Positions 24,514 to 34,538 of a stretch of 64,000 bases of DNA are shown piece by piece. Source of the stretch: Pradoshia sp. D12 (lineage in GTDB: Bacteria > Bacillota > Bacilli > Bacillales > Pradoshiaceae); the NCBI RefSeq assembly GCF_008935075.1, contig NZ_CP044545.1:1577501-1641500 (forward strand). The letters run 5' to 3'. The first letter of the stretch is position 1. Each line of letters begins with the position of its first letter. A model generated the notes under the pieces. It was not told the DNA's origin and ran no database searches. It was given only the letters and a program-made list of their open reading frames with translations. Position numbers and translations under genes: made by a program.

Positions 24514-26265
24514 ATGGTCAAAGGACTAGGAATTGACTTGGGAACAACTTTTTCATGTGTGGCGTATATCGATGAAAACCAAAATCCAATTGTATTAAAA
24601 AATGCAGAAGGCAATGCTACAACACCATCTGTTGTTTATTTTGAATCACAGGAAAATATTGTAGTAGGAGAAGTAGCAAAACAAAGCTTGGTATCTGAAC
24701 CGGATAATACGGTAGCCTTTATTAAGCGTGATATGGGGAAAATAGACGATGAAACAAAGGCGCCAATTATGAGAACAATTCATGGAATAAGTATGTCTCC
24801 ACAAGAGATTTCGGCAAAGATTCTTACGAAAATAGTCAAGGATGCTAATGCTGAGCTAAGGAAAATAGGGAAATTAAGTGATGGAAATCCAGATATTAAG
24901 GATGTGGTGATTACCTGTCCTGCCTATTTTGGTATGGCTGAAAGAGAGGCAACTAAGGCTGCAGGCAAGATTGCAGGTTTAAATGTAATGAATATTATCC
25001 CAGAGCCTACAGCTGCAGCATTAAATTATGCTCATGTTAATAAGGGTAAAGAACAAACCGTTATGGTTTATGATTTAGGCGGAGGTACATTTGACGTTAC
25101 GATTATTGAAGTCCACGATGGTATTCCGCGAGTTATTTGTACAGATGGTAGTCATACATTAGGCGGGAAAGATTGGGATGATGCACTTGTTCAATATTTT
25201 GCTGAAAAATATATAGAAGAAAAGGGTGAAGACCCTAGAGAAAACCTGGATATCTTACAGGAGTTATTTTTAAAGGCGGAACAAACTAAAATAACTCTGA
25301 GCAACAGAGAATCAGCACCAATTATGATTATTGGTGATTCAGGACGAATAAACTTTACGATGACACGCAACGAATTTGATGAAAAAACGAAGGATCTATT
25401 AGAAAGAAGTATTAGTTATACAGATAAATGTTTGAAAATTGCTGCAGCGAAAAAATATGGAAAAGATATTGAAGCTATAACGAATGAAGAAATAAATAAA
25501 TATCTTCATGAAGAACTTACCGACATATTATTAGTCGGGGGTTCTTCCAAAATGCCTCAAGTATCAAAATTAATTCAGAGTAAATATGGTATTAAAGCAA
25601 AAGAAGCAGACTTGGATGAGGCTGTTGCAAAGGGAGCGGCCATTTGTGCAAGCAATGATTATGTGGAATTCAGTGAAGAAGACTGGCAATTGGTAAAAAA
25701 ATCAGTTGGCGAGCAAGATTATGATTTTGTGAAAGAAGCGATTCAGGAGGGAAATGAAAGCATAATCAAACAGTATGAAGATGTACTGCCAAGACATATG
25801 GTTCAAAAGCAAGAATCGCGTGGCATGATTTTTACAAATGTTTCTCCAAGAACATACGGAACAGCAGCCTATGAAAGCTCTTCCAGAGATAAACTAGTAA
25901 TCTTTAATTTTATAAAAAGAAATGATGAACTTCCACAAAAACAAACCCTGATGTTTTATACGATGGATGAAGGGCAAGTTGGAGTGGATATTGACGTATA
26001 TGAATCATTTACTATGAGTGCAAAGGCTGAACTTGAAGAAGGTAATAAAATTGGATCAGGAATACTTGAGTTTCCAAATAGCATGCCGAAGGGAACACCT
26101 ATTGAGATCACACTTCGCATGAATAGTGCTGGTTTATTGGAAGTTAGTGCCTTTCATAAAGAAACAAATAGTATGTATAATGGTACTTTTGATGTTTCGA
26201 ACTCTTTATCCACTGAGGAAACAAAACGAGCTATAGAACGTAATAAACACCAATCATTCAATTAA
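24514..26265 (+). CDS. Hsp70-family protein, not the housekeeping DnaK
   Basis: The 583-residue product has an intact Hsp70 ATPase domain (about 1-380): GIDLGTTFSCVAY, FIKRDMG, PEPTAAALNYA, YDLGGGTFDVT and ILLVGGSSKMP. After residue 380 there is an insertion of about 57 residues, helical and acidic, where DnaK has a short linker. It is followed by a beta-type substrate domain (about 439-565), and the C-terminal helical lid is missing. The gene has no grpE, dnaJ or hrcA neighbours. It lies 37 bases before a membrane protein with J-like domains, so the two probably work together. GGAGAG precedes the ATG. The clients and function are unknown. Confidence 0.9.
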   Translation: MVKGLGIDLGTTFSCVAYIDENQNPIVLKNAEGNATTPSVVYFESQENIVVGEVAKQSLVSEPDNTVAFIKRDMGKIDDETKAPIMRTIHGISMSPQEISAKILTKIVKDANAELRKIGKLSDGNPDIKDVVITCPAYFGMAEREATKAAGKIAGLNVMNIIPEPTAAALNYAHVNKGKEQTVMVYDLGGGTFDVTIIEVHDGIPRVICTDGSHTLGGKDWDDALVQYFAEKYIEEKGEDPRENLDILQELFLKAEQTKITLSNRESAPIMIIGDSGRINFTMTRNEFDEKTKDLLERSISYTDKCLKIAAAKKYGKDIEAITNEEINKYLHEELTDILLVGGSSKMPQVSKLIQSKYGIKAKEADLDEAVAKGAAICASNDYVEFSEEDWQLVKKSVGEQDYDFVKEAIQEGNESIIKQYEDVLPRHMVQKQESRGMIFTNVSPRTYGTAAYESSSRDKLVIFNFIKRNDELPQKQTLMFYTMDEGQVGVDIDVYESFTMSAKAELEEGNKIGSGILEFPNSMPKGTPIEITLRMNSAGLLEVSAFHKETNSMYNGTFDVSNSLSTEETKRAIERNKHQSFN

Positions 26266-26302
26266 GAAGAAAATCATACAACCTTGGAATGTGGTGATTG
26301 AT

Positions 26303-28609
26303 ATGACGAATGATAATTATTTTGATTTGTTTAAACTTAAAGTGGATGAGTCGCTGATATTAAATCCTACTTCTGAGTATGAAGAGCAAATAAATAAAGC
26401 TTTTTTAGAAACGGAAAACAGATGGAAGCAATTAAAGCTAAAACATTTAGGTAAGAAAAGCGATGAAGCGTCTGAAAATTTAAAGAGATTGAAAGCACAT
26501 GAATTTGATATTTTAAAAAATCCGACAGAACGACAACGGTATTACTTGAAAATTAAAGAGGAGAAGCAATCGGAACTAAAAACTAGATTAATCGAATCTA
26601 ATGAAGAGGATATGGATCTTGAAGCTTTAAAGAAACAATACCATCAATATCTAGATGAATCGGAAATTGAAAAAATAGTCAAAGAGATATTTAAAGCTAA
26701 AGAAAGACCAGATGAAGCCATATCAATGAATCTACTTAATAAGCTAGCCATTTATGAAAATGAATTGAAACAGTTAGGAGAAGTGAATTTATTTACTGCT
26801 TTTGGATTTGATGAAAAAGCAAACTATGAAACAGTCAAAAATAAAATCAAGCAAAAACAAGATGATTTACAAAAAATATATGATGAGCACACAAATGATA
26901 GTAGTTATAAAAAATATATTAATAAGAAGGATATCCTGAAAAAGTTTGAAAAAGAAGTGTTCTTAACAAATGATTTCAAAGATCACTATGAGGAATATAA
27001 ACATTTTCTAAAATATTCAATGTTTATCCAATTATTACTGAATATAAAAGATAAGGATATTACTACCATTTATTTCAAAGATATTTTATTGGAGAAAGTA
27101 AAAGAAGAAGGTATCGATGAAAAAAAATTCATCTTGTTTTTATTAAAAAACCACAAGTATTTTGGCATTAAAGGTATTTCTCCTGTTACGGATTATTATA
27201 TCGCCAATGTCGGGCATAAGGATTTTGGAGAGGAAGATACTCAACAAACATTGCAAAAAGTTCTTTCTATAAAAGATTATGAGTATCATTGTGGTCGTGA
27301 GGCATTAAAAAATAAAGAGTTTGATAAAGCTTTTGAGCATTTTAAAGAATCTAATATTATTGATCACAGTTATGCACTGTATGAATTAGCTGAATTATAT
27401 TATACAGGTACAGATAGCCTTCCTAGGGATCTGAATAGGGCAATAAAATTACATGAAGAGGCGATAAATAAAAACAATTCTAAAAAAGGAAATAATAAAA
27501 ATTCGTTGTATCGGATAAGTCAGATGTGTTTCAGTGGAGAGGGTTGCGTAAAAAATGAACAAGTTGGTTTTAGTCATTTAAAGGAATTTGTCAATAATTT
27601 GCATGCTTCGAATGATTTTTACAATCAAGCTCATTTAGATTTAGGTGACTGTTATTATAAAGGGAAAGGCACTACTAAGAATTATAAAAAAGCACTGGTT
27701 CATTACAACAAAGTAAGTGATGAAACGGCTAAAGGAAGAATAAGAAAAATAGAGCGAGAGATTACTTATAGACCAATTATAATGATTGGGATAACTTCAG
27801 GTTCTTATATTTTATTGTGTTTAGTATCTTTGTATTATTTACAAGAAGTTCTTCCAACTGATTTTAATATAGCTAATGTATTAATCTATTTTGGGATATT
27901 ATTTGCATGGATGATCTTTACAAGCTTGTATTTCTATATAAATCCATCATGGTTAAATCAACTAATCAAGTTTGATAATATAAGGACACTTCAGGCAAAG
28001 ATTGTACAATATATATATTTAAATAAAAAGCGGATATTAACCATAGCGATATTATTGTTTGGATGTGTTTGTTTCTTGTTGTTTTACACGGAGGGGTTAA
28101 TTAAACCTTGGTTAACTGAAGCAGACGTTGGAGAAATCCCGGAATTTTTATCCCTCCTATTAAATTATGGAGTAAACTGGGTTTCTGTGGGAATATATTT
28201 AATAGTGTTGTTTCCTCTATATATTATTAAGGAAGTTCATAGTCCAAATGACGCAATTAAGGTCAATGTTAAAACAATCATTTTTGACGGAGTAAAAACT
28301 TATTTATTCGCATCAGGTATCTATTATGCTATCCAGTGGTCTGCAGAAAACGTATTAACAGAGTTTAGTGTATTAAAGTATATTGGGATAAGTATTTTTT
28401 TGTTGATAATCGTATCAATAATTAATACTACAAAAATAATTAATCGGTTATTTAATGGAAAGTTAACCGTATATGTATTTGCGGTGTTATTGTTGTACGG
28501 TTCATTAACTTGTGCATTAGTGGCTGAAAATAACGGGGACTTGCCAATAGCTACTACATTGCTGCAAGTAGCGTTTACCTCTCTTTTTATAGAGACAAAG
28601 AACCCATAA
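26303..28609 (+). CDS. Membrane protein with degenerate J-like domains and Sel1-type repeats
   Basis: The product has about 768 residues. Residues 5-82 look like a J domain: NYFDLFKL (helix I), a Lys-rich helix II, and ILKNPTERQRYY, matching the 'LxDPxxRxxYD' end. The essential HPD is replaced by His48-Leu-Gly. A second similar unit (about 162-240) ends VFLTNDFKDHYEEY. Residues about 325-485 hold Sel1/TPR-like repeats (YALYELAELYYTGTD, AHLDLGDCYYKGKG). Six to seven membrane helices follow (about 490-742). ATG 26303 is preferred over GTG 26291, with GGTGA 5 bases upstream. It is probably the membrane partner of the adjacent Hsp70. Domain naming is by eye. Confidence 0.8.
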   Translation: MTNDNYFDLFKLKVDESLILNPTSEYEEQINKAFLETENRWKQLKLKHLGKKSDEASENLKRLKAHEFDILKNPTERQRYYLKIKEEKQSELKTRLIESNEEDMDLEALKKQYHQYLDESEIEKIVKEIFKAKERPDEAISMNLLNKLAIYENELKQLGEVNLFTAFGFDEKANYETVKNKIKQKQDDLQKIYDEHTNDSSYKKYINKKDILKKFEKEVFLTNDFKDHYEEYKHFLKYSMFIQLLLNIKDKDITTIYFKDILLEKVKEEGIDEKKFILFLLKNHKYFGIKGISPVTDYYIANVGHKDFGEEDTQQTLQKVLSIKDYEYHCGREALKNKEFDKAFEHFKESNIIDHSYALYELAELYYTGTDSLPRDLNRAIKLHEEAINKNNSKKGNNKNSLYRISQMCFSGEGCVKNEQVGFSHLKEFVNNLHASNDFYNQAHLDLGDCYYKGKGTTKNYKKALVHYNKVSDETAKGRIRKIEREITYRPIIMIGITSGSYILLCLVSLYYLQEVLPTDFNIANVLIYFGILFAWMIFTSLYFYINPSWLNQLIKFDNIRTLQAKIVQYIYLNKKRILTIAILLFGCVCFLLFYTEGLIKPWLTEADVGEIPEFLSLLLNYGVNWVSVGIYLIVLFPLYIIKEVHSPNDAIKVNVKTIIFDGVKTYLFASGIYYAIQWSAENVLTEFSVLKYIGISIFLLIIVSIINTTKIINRLFNGKLTVYVFAVLLLYGSLTCALVAENNGDLPIATTLLQVAFTSLFIETKNP

Positions 28610-28757
28610 ATTATTTTTTGACCTTGGGTTAGTCGTTTTGCTAATTAATACAAGAAATGATTCAATAAATAATACGTTAAATTAACTTTAATACCATCTA
28701 ATTGGTAATGGTATAGTTAGCTCTATATGAAAATAAATTTCATTATATAATTAACAA

Positions 28758-28798
28758 ACCTCCAATTGTAAAAACAATTGGAGGTCTTTCGTTCTTTA
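28758..28798 (+). terminator. Intrinsic terminator of the Hsp70/J-like operon
   Basis: A perfect 12-bp stem (28758-28769 with 28774-28785) with a four-base loop is followed by CTTTCGTTCTTT, 149 bases after the stop codon. Confidence 0.8.
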
Positions 28799-28835
28799 AG
28801 ATTATAGGTAAAGAATATTAAAACTACAGGCTAGA

Positions 28836-29780
28836 TTAAGACCTATTTGCTTTATCTAATTCGGCTCCCAAAAATTTTGCGAGCACAAGCATTCCATATA
28901 GGCCTGCCTCAGCTTCGGCGTCGGAATTATAGTTTGTATTTGTATTGATATCATATGTGTAAATCATTCCATCCTGATCACGGATAAACTCAATTCCGGC
29001 AATGTCAATACTTGCTGAGGTAAGAAATTCTTCGTATTTCGCAATAATAGGATCATTGAAATCCTTAATAATTTTAAATTGCGGAGATATATCCTCTTGT
29101 TCTCCAACTGGGCAAAATAAATCCTCTATTTGGCAGGCATCGGCAGGACATAATTCAAAACCTTTTGATGTATCAACACGAACAGCATAAAGAAATTTTC
29201 CTCCAATAAATTCACAACGGGTTATTGAAGAATCAGGAGAGAGGATATATTGCTGTATGAGTGTGATCCCATCTACTGGCTCTTCAAAAAGAGGGCTGTT
29301 TACGTATTCCTCTAGGGCTTCTACAGATTGAAATAGCTGCACACCAAGACCTTTTCCAGCTCTGTTGTGTTTAGTAATAAAAGGTGTCATTCCAAGTTTT
29401 TTTGCGGCAGTAATGATATTATTCCGACCGACAGCTGCAATTGTAGCGGGAGTTTTGATGCCCGCCGCTTGAAGAGCTGTATATTGATTGATTTTGCTGA
29501 TTTCCATTCCTAAAGCCTTTGAACCGTTAAATACTTTTCGATTATGACGTTCGAGCCAGTTGATTACTCCGCTAGCAAGTTCAGGTGCATAACGGTGTCC
29601 GCGTGTGTGGGATGACGCACTCATACGGTTGTAAAAAATACCTTCTGGCGGAGTATCCGTCAAATCGACTAAGCCCTCAGCTAAATGCCAGTTTTTGTAT
29701 GGGAGGTTTAATTCTTCCATTCTATTAATTAAATGATTGGTCCAGTCATCATTTTCATGAATGATATGTATATGTGTCAT
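28836..29780 (-). CDS. ATP-grasp ligase, RimK-like
   Basis: This 314-residue soluble protein is of the ATP-grasp superfamily. An N-terminal pre-ATP-grasp domain (about 1-95) precedes the lysine-bearing FITKHNRAGKGLGVQLF segment and the ITLIQQYI hinge. The metal-binding end reads IAGIEFIRDQDGMIYTYDINTNTNYN. The RimK branch ligates glutamate or other amino acids to proteins or small molecules, but the acceptor is unknown here. GGGAGAT lies 7 bases before the ATG. It diverges from coaA with 162 bases between. Confidence 0.85.
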   Translation of the reverse strand: MTHIHIIHENDDWTNHLINRMEELNLPYKNWHLAEGLVDLTDTPPEGIFYNRMSASSHTRGHRYAPELASGVINWLERHNRKVFNGSKALGMEISKINQYTALQAAGIKTPATIAAVGRNNIITAAKKLGMTPFITKHNRAGKGLGVQLFQSVEALEEYVNSPLFEEPVDGITLIQQYILSPDSSITRCEFIGGKFLYAVRVDTSKGFELCPADACQIEDLFCPVGEQEDISPQFKIIKDFNDPIIAKYEEFLTSASIDIAGIEFIRDQDGMIYTYDINTNTNYNSDAEAEAGLYGMLVLAKFLGAELDKANRS

Positions 29781-29942
29781 TAGGAAAATCTCCCTCTAGT
29801 TTTCGTCAATTTATGAAAATCATACCATTTAACTTGGAATTGGGTCAAATGTTGAAATTTAGGAAAAATAATTATTGCAGTGGAAAAACCGTTTGGCAAA
29901 GTTTATACTGTTGATTGAGAAAGAGATTAAAAGGGAGATACC

Positions 29943-30878
29943 ATGCCAAATTTTTCGCCATACAGATATTTTTCAAAAAAAGACTGGGCTAACTTGCGAT
30001 TTAATACGCCAATGACATTGACTCAATCGGAAATAGAAGAACTTCAAGGTGTTAATGAAAAGCTTTCTGTTGAGGAAATTACGACGATTTATCTGCCGTT
30101 AACCCGTTTATTAAATTTATATGTGAACTCATCACAAATGCTGCACACGGTCACGGACACATTCTTTGGGAATACCACAAGAAAAGTGCCATATGTTATT
30201 GGTGTAGCAGGAAGTGTGGCTGTAGGGAAAAGTACAACAGCCCGTATTATTCAGGCTCTTTTATCCCGATGGCCAAATACTCCACAGGTAGAAATTATCA
30301 CAACGGATGGATTCCTCTATCCTAATGCTGTTCTGGAGGAAAGAGGAATAATGGACAAAAAAGGTTTTCCTGAGAGTTATAATACGAAGGAATTAATCAA
30401 GGTTTTATCGAGGATTAAAGCTGGACATCCAAAGGTGAAGGCACCTATATATTCGCATCTATATTATGATATAATGCCTAACCAATATACTGTCATTCAA
30501 CAACCGGATATCGTTATAGTGGAAGGGATTAATGTTCTGCAGACTCCTAAACAGGATGATCATTTTCCAAGTGTTTATGTATCAGACTTCTTCGACATCT
30601 CCATCTATGTCGATGCCACTGAAAATAATATTTATAATTGGTATGTTGAACGTTTTAAAACGCTTCGTAAAACCGCTTTCGCCAATCCGGAGTCTTATTT
30701 CCACCGCTATGCCGATTTGACGGATGAAGAAGCAGACGAAATTGCAACAAATATATGGAACACCATTAACAAAATCAACTTGGATTTAAATATAGCTCCA
30801 ACTAAAACGAGAGCGAACATTATTCTTAAGAAGGATTCAGATCATTCTATTTCCTCAGTGAAGCTGAGAAAGATTTAA
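29943..30878 (+). CDS. coaA: Pantothenate kinase, type I (CoaA)
   Basis: CoaA phosphorylates pantothenate in the first step of coenzyme A synthesis. This 311-residue protein has Walker A GSVAVGKS (residues 90-97). It also has the family segments [18 protein letters not shown] and [10 protein letters not shown], and the C-terminal Arg/Tyr-rich [16 protein letters not shown] precedes the ATG. The gene is followed 29 bases later by a decayed acetyltransferase gene, which was probably in the same transcript. Confidence 0.95.
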   Translation: MPNFSPYRYFSKKDWANLRFNTPMTLTQSEIEELQGVNEKLSVEEITTIYLPLTRLLNLYVNSSQMLHTVTDTFFGNTTRKVPYVIGVAGSVAVGKSTTARIIQALLSRWPNTPQVEIITTDGFLYPNAVLEERGIMDKKGFPESYNTKELIKVLSRIKAGHPKVKAPIYSHLYYDIMPNQYTVIQQPDIVIVEGINVLQTPKQDDHFPSVYVSDFFDISIYVDATENNIYNWYVERFKTLRKTAFANPESYFHRYADLTDEEADEIATNIWNTINKINLDLNIAPTKTRANIILKKDSDHSISSVKLRKI

Positions 30879-30907
30879 AAGGATGTACTATGGGGAGCGG
30901 GTGAAGT

Positions 30908-31470
30908 ATGGCAACTGAGAAACAGAAAATGATTAGTGGAGAATTATATAGGCCACTAGATGAAGAGCTCGTCCATGACCGTCTCCGTGCCAGGAAGCTT
31001 ACGAGACTATATAATCAGACAATGGAAACTGATTATGCAGAACGAACAGCTTTATTAAAAAAGTTACTCGGTTCAACCGAAAAAAATTGCTATATTGAAC
31101 CGACTTTTAGGTGTGATTATGGGTACAATATTCATGTTGGTGAAAACTTTTATGCCAATTTTGATTGTGTTATTTTAGATACATGCGAAGTTCGAATTGG
31201 TCAAAATTGCATGCTTGCCCTAGTGTTCATATTTATACAGCCACACACCCGCTCAACCCTGATGAATGAAATTCAGGAAATGAATATGGAAAGCCGGTCA
31301 CAATCGGTGACAATGTCTGGATTGGCGGCCGAGCGGTTATTAATCCAGGGGTGACAATTGGAAACAATGTAGTGGTTGCCTCAGGAACTGTTGTAACGAA
31401 AGGTATTCCAGATAATGTGGTTGTTGGCGGTAATCCGGCCCGTATTATAAAACGAATTGATAAAGAATAA
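30908..31470 (+). pseudogene. maa: Maltose/galactoside O-acetyltransferase gene, frameshifted and with a nonsense codon
   Basis: The first 98 or so codons encode a normal Maa/LacA-type acetyltransferase (RPLDEELVHDRLRARKLTRL, IEPTFRCDYGYNIHVGENFY, VRIGQNCMLA). After MLA the frame is lost near 31217, where one base appears missing from the expected APGVHIYTATHP region. The correct sequence continues in another frame ([36 protein letters not shown]) to TAA 31468-31470. An additional in-frame TGA stands where the family has an Arg codon (about 31267). Two independent lesions argue for true decay rather than a read error. Confidence 0.88.
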
Positions 31471-31677
31471 GATTCTATTCCCATTTACATAATGAGTTGT
31501 GTAGGAAGAATAATATTCCTTGGTGCTATTATTCCATTGATAAATGAACTTATTGTTAAAATGAGATTATTTTGATTACATTATATGGGTACCTTTGATA
31601 AAATTTAATTAATAGTTTAAGATATAATAGCACTTATAACTTCAAATGAAGTACGAACAAAATTGAGGATGTGAAGA

Positions 31678-32427
31678 ATGAAGAAACATATACCAAATTT
31701 ATTGACTTTAGGAAATCTTTATTGTGGTTATCTGTCCATTTCTTACATTATCAGCGGGGATGTGCGAAATGCGACTATACTCATTTTTATTGCATTGATG
31801 CTTGATGCGCTGGATGGAAGAATGGCAAGAATTTTAAGGGTAGCCGATGATATGGGAAAACAGCTTGATTCATTGGCTGATATTGTATCATTTGGGGTCG
31901 CGCCTGCCTTTTTAGCATCTTATACATATTTATACGATTTTGAACAATATGGTCTTTTGATTGCCGGTTTGTTCCCGCTTTTTGGATGTTATCGACTTGC
32001 AAGATTTAATATTACGCCTACTGAGGAATCATTAAAGCATTTTAAAGGAATCCCAATTACATTTGCAGGGGGACTTGTTGCCTTTTTAGTACTATTTGAA
32101 AACTGGATTCATGTCAGCGTATTTGTCATTATATTCTTTAGTTTGGCAATCTTGATGGTCAGTACCATTAAAATCCCAAGCTTCAAAAAGGTAAAATTAA
32201 ATTATTATACGGTCATTATAACTTTATTCCTATTGTATATGTTTTATCTTATTGCAAAGTCAGGGTTTAAAAGTGTTCCTGAATTTTTCTATGTTGCCAT
32301 TGCTATTTATATTATCTTTATCATTGCCAGATACATAAAAGGTAAGACACCTAAGTTTCGTCTGAAAAAAATGAGAACGATTCGGGTCAGAAAAAAGAAA
32401 ATTAATAAAGGAATGAAAAAGAAATAA
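31678..32427 (+). CDS. pssA: CDP-diacylglycerol--serine O-phosphatidyltransferase
   Basis: This 249-residue membrane enzyme makes phosphatidylserine, the precursor of phosphatidylethanolamine. The CDP-alcohol phosphatidyltransferase motif is complete (Asp43, Asp46-Gly47, Ala50-Arg51, Gly60, Asp64, Asp68). The N-terminus MKKHIPNLLTLGNLYCGYLS is typical of the Bacillus PssA type. About six to eight membrane helices precede a strongly basic C-terminal tail. A GAGGATGTG ribosome site precedes the ATG. No psd gene lies next to it, unlike in B. subtilis. Confidence 0.92.
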   Translation: MKKHIPNLLTLGNLYCGYLSISYIISGDVRNATILIFIALMLDALDGRMARILRVADDMGKQLDSLADIVSFGVAPAFLASYTYLYDFEQYGLLIAGLFPLFGCYRLARFNITPTEESLKHFKGIPITFAGGLVAFLVLFENWIHVSVFVIIFFSLAILMVSTIKIPSFKKVKLNYYTVIITLFLLYMFYLIAKSGFKSVPEFFYVAIAIYIIFIIARYIKGKTPKFRLKKMRTIRVRKKKINKGMKKK

Positions 32428-32798
32428 TGATCTATTGAGTCTACTGCACCTTATATTCCTTTTTGGTTTCTATGACATAGAAAGTTAAAAGGCATTCAGG
32501 TTTTAAAAATAAGAAGACTCATATTCAAACGTTTTATGATCCTCTGAGCTTTTTCACACCCCAAATGTTGGATTTCGAATCTGACTTTTGGGGTGTTTAT
32601 TTATGGTTAATTTTTGAGAAATGGATAGCTGGGGAAGAATCCTATGTAACAGTCGGAAAGAAAGGGTAGGATTCAGATTTAGATATGGAGTCTGAAAATT
32701 AAGACATCCGAGATAAGCTATCCTGCAACTATTTCTAGCTATTATCCTAAGTAAATGAAATTGATTGTTTGACAGCATAAGTGAAGGTGAGGGTTTTT
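32428..32798. other. Intergenic stretch before the ABC exporter
   Basis: This interval holds a terminator at 32556-32600. The rest, including the 200 bases before the ABC gene, shows no supported gene. The short minus-strand frames there have no ribosome sites. Confidence 0.5.
32556..32600 (+). terminator. Intrinsic terminator
   Basis: ACACCCCAAA pairs with TTTTGGGGTGT (32556-32565 with 32586-32596) and is followed by TTATTTAT. It lies about 130 bases past pssA. Confidence 0.65.
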
Positions 32799-34538
32799 AT
32801 GAATTCATTTTTAGCATTAATCAAATATCTAAAGTCATACAAGTTAATTGTATTGCTTGGCCCCTTATGTATGATTGTGGAAGTAACTATGGACCTGATT
32901 CAGCCGACAATCATGCAAAATATTATTGATAAAGGGATTGCTTCGAGTGATAGTCGTTATGTAGTAACAATGAGTATATTTATGCTGTTCTCTGCAATTA
33001 TAGGGCTGCTTGGTGGTATGGGAAGTACGATATTCAGTACGCGCTCAGCGATCCATTTTTCAACTGACCTTCGCAGAGATGTTTTCGAAAAAATTGATTA
33101 CTTTTCTGGAGAAAATACAGATAAATTCGGTGCTGGAAAACTGATTACTATTATGACGAATGATATATCAGCCGTGCAGCAGGCTGTCATGATGACCTTA
33201 CGTATATTTGTTCGTGGCCCAATTATGTTTATTGGCAGTATTATTATTGTGTTTTTTACTGCCAGAGAACTTTTTCCAATTCTTCTGGCAGTTGTACCTG
33301 TATTAACAATATTAATCGTTTTATTTACATGGAAGGCCGGTCATCTTTTTCAAATGGTGCAGAAGGCAATTGATCGTGTCAATACGAAATTACAGGAAAA
33401 CCTTGCTGGAATCAGGGTAATTAAAGCATTCGGTACACAGAACCATGAAATGAAACAATTTCAGATTGTTAATAAGGAATTAACAGCGGTCAATATCCGT
33501 GCTGACCAAGTCATTATGGGGTTAATGCCCATACTATTGTTTATCGTTAACATGGGAATAGTTGCGGCTATTTGGATGGGTGCGATTAAGGTTGATAACG
33601 GAAGCTTGAATGTGGGAGTAATTGTAGCATTTATAAATTATTTAACAATCATTTTGAACTCCCTTATGACAAGCAGTAATGTTCTCATGCAAATCACTAG
33701 AGCTTTTCCATCTGCAGGGCGGATTGTTGATGTATTGAATACAGAGCAAGACATTAAACAATCTGACCAACCGCTTGTTCCTGTACCGGATAAAGGTACT
33801 TTGGAATTCAAAAATGTGAGTTTTAGTTATAGCAAAAATGGGGAGAGAGTTCTTTCTAATGTTTCTTTTAGTGTACCGAGTGGACAAACACTTGGAATCA
33901 TTGGAGCAACAGGTAGCGGAAAGACAACGCTGGTCAAATTACTACCTAGACTTTATGACGTGGATGAAGGGCAAATCCTGTTGAATGGAATAGATATCAA
34001 AGATATGGATATACAAGAATTACGAAAGTCCGTCGGATTTGTACCGCAGAAAGCATTGTTATTTTCTGGAACTATTAGTCAGAATTTAACTCAGGGTAAT
34101 GAAAATGCAACAAAGGACGACATGACAGAAGCTCTTCAAAATGCTGAAGCCCTTCAATTTGTAGAACAATTAGACCCGGATTATGCATATGAACTCACTC
34201 AGGGGGCAACTAACCTATCAGGTGGCCAAAGACAAAGAATATCCATTGCTCGGGCTTTTATACGGAAGCCATCCGTAATTATATTGGATGATTCTACTTC
34301 AGCGGTGGATGCGATATCGGAAAGCCGTATCAGAAAAGTATTGATAAATAAATATCCGGATTCAACTAAAATTATTATTTCTTCAAAGCTTTCATCATTA
34401 AAACATGCGGATCAAATTTTGGTTCTTGAGGATGGTAAAGTAACTGGAATTGGCAGCCATAGTGATCTTTACCAAAAAAATGAACTCTATCGTGAATTAT
34501 GCTCTATACAGAGTGAGCAGGGGGTGAGCCATCTATGA
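32799..34538 (+). CDS. Heterodimeric ABC exporter, subunit with degenerate ATPase site
   Basis: This 579-residue half-transporter has six N-terminal membrane helices (about 15-310) and an ATPase domain. Walker A GATGSGKT (about 369-376) and signature LSGGQRQRIS (about 473) are normal. However, the catalytic Glu after Walker B is Asp (ILDDSTSAVD, about residue 498), and the switch His is Ser (IISSKLSSL, about residue 529). This is the non-hydrolysing half of a TM287/288- or YfiBC/BmrCD-type multidrug exporter. ATG 32799 is chosen, with GGTGAGG 6 bases upstream. It overlaps its partner gene by 4 bases. Confidence 0.9.
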   Translation: MNSFLALIKYLKSYKLIVLLGPLCMIVEVTMDLIQPTIMQNIIDKGIASSDSRYVVTMSIFMLFSAIIGLLGGMGSTIFSTRSAIHFSTDLRRDVFEKIDYFSGENTDKFGAGKLITIMTNDISAVQQAVMMTLRIFVRGPIMFIGSIIIVFFTARELFPILLAVVPVLTILIVLFTWKAGHLFQMVQKAIDRVNTKLQENLAGIRVIKAFGTQNHEMKQFQIVNKELTAVNIRADQVIMGLMPILLFIVNMGIVAAIWMGAIKVDNGSLNVGVIVAFINYLTIILNSLMTSSNVLMQITRAFPSAGRIVDVLNTEQDIKQSDQPLVPVPDKGTLEFKNVSFSYSKNGERVLSNVSFSVPSGQTLGIIGATGSGKTTLVKLLPRLYDVDEGQILLNGIDIKDMDIQELRKSVGFVPQKALLFSGTISQNLTQGNENATKDDMTEALQNAEALQFVEQLDPDYAYELTQGATNLSGGQRQRISIARAFIRKPSVIILDDSTSAVDAISESRIRKVLINKYPDSTKIIISSKLSSLKHADQILVLEDGKVTGIGSHSDLYQKNELYRELCSIQSEQGVSHL

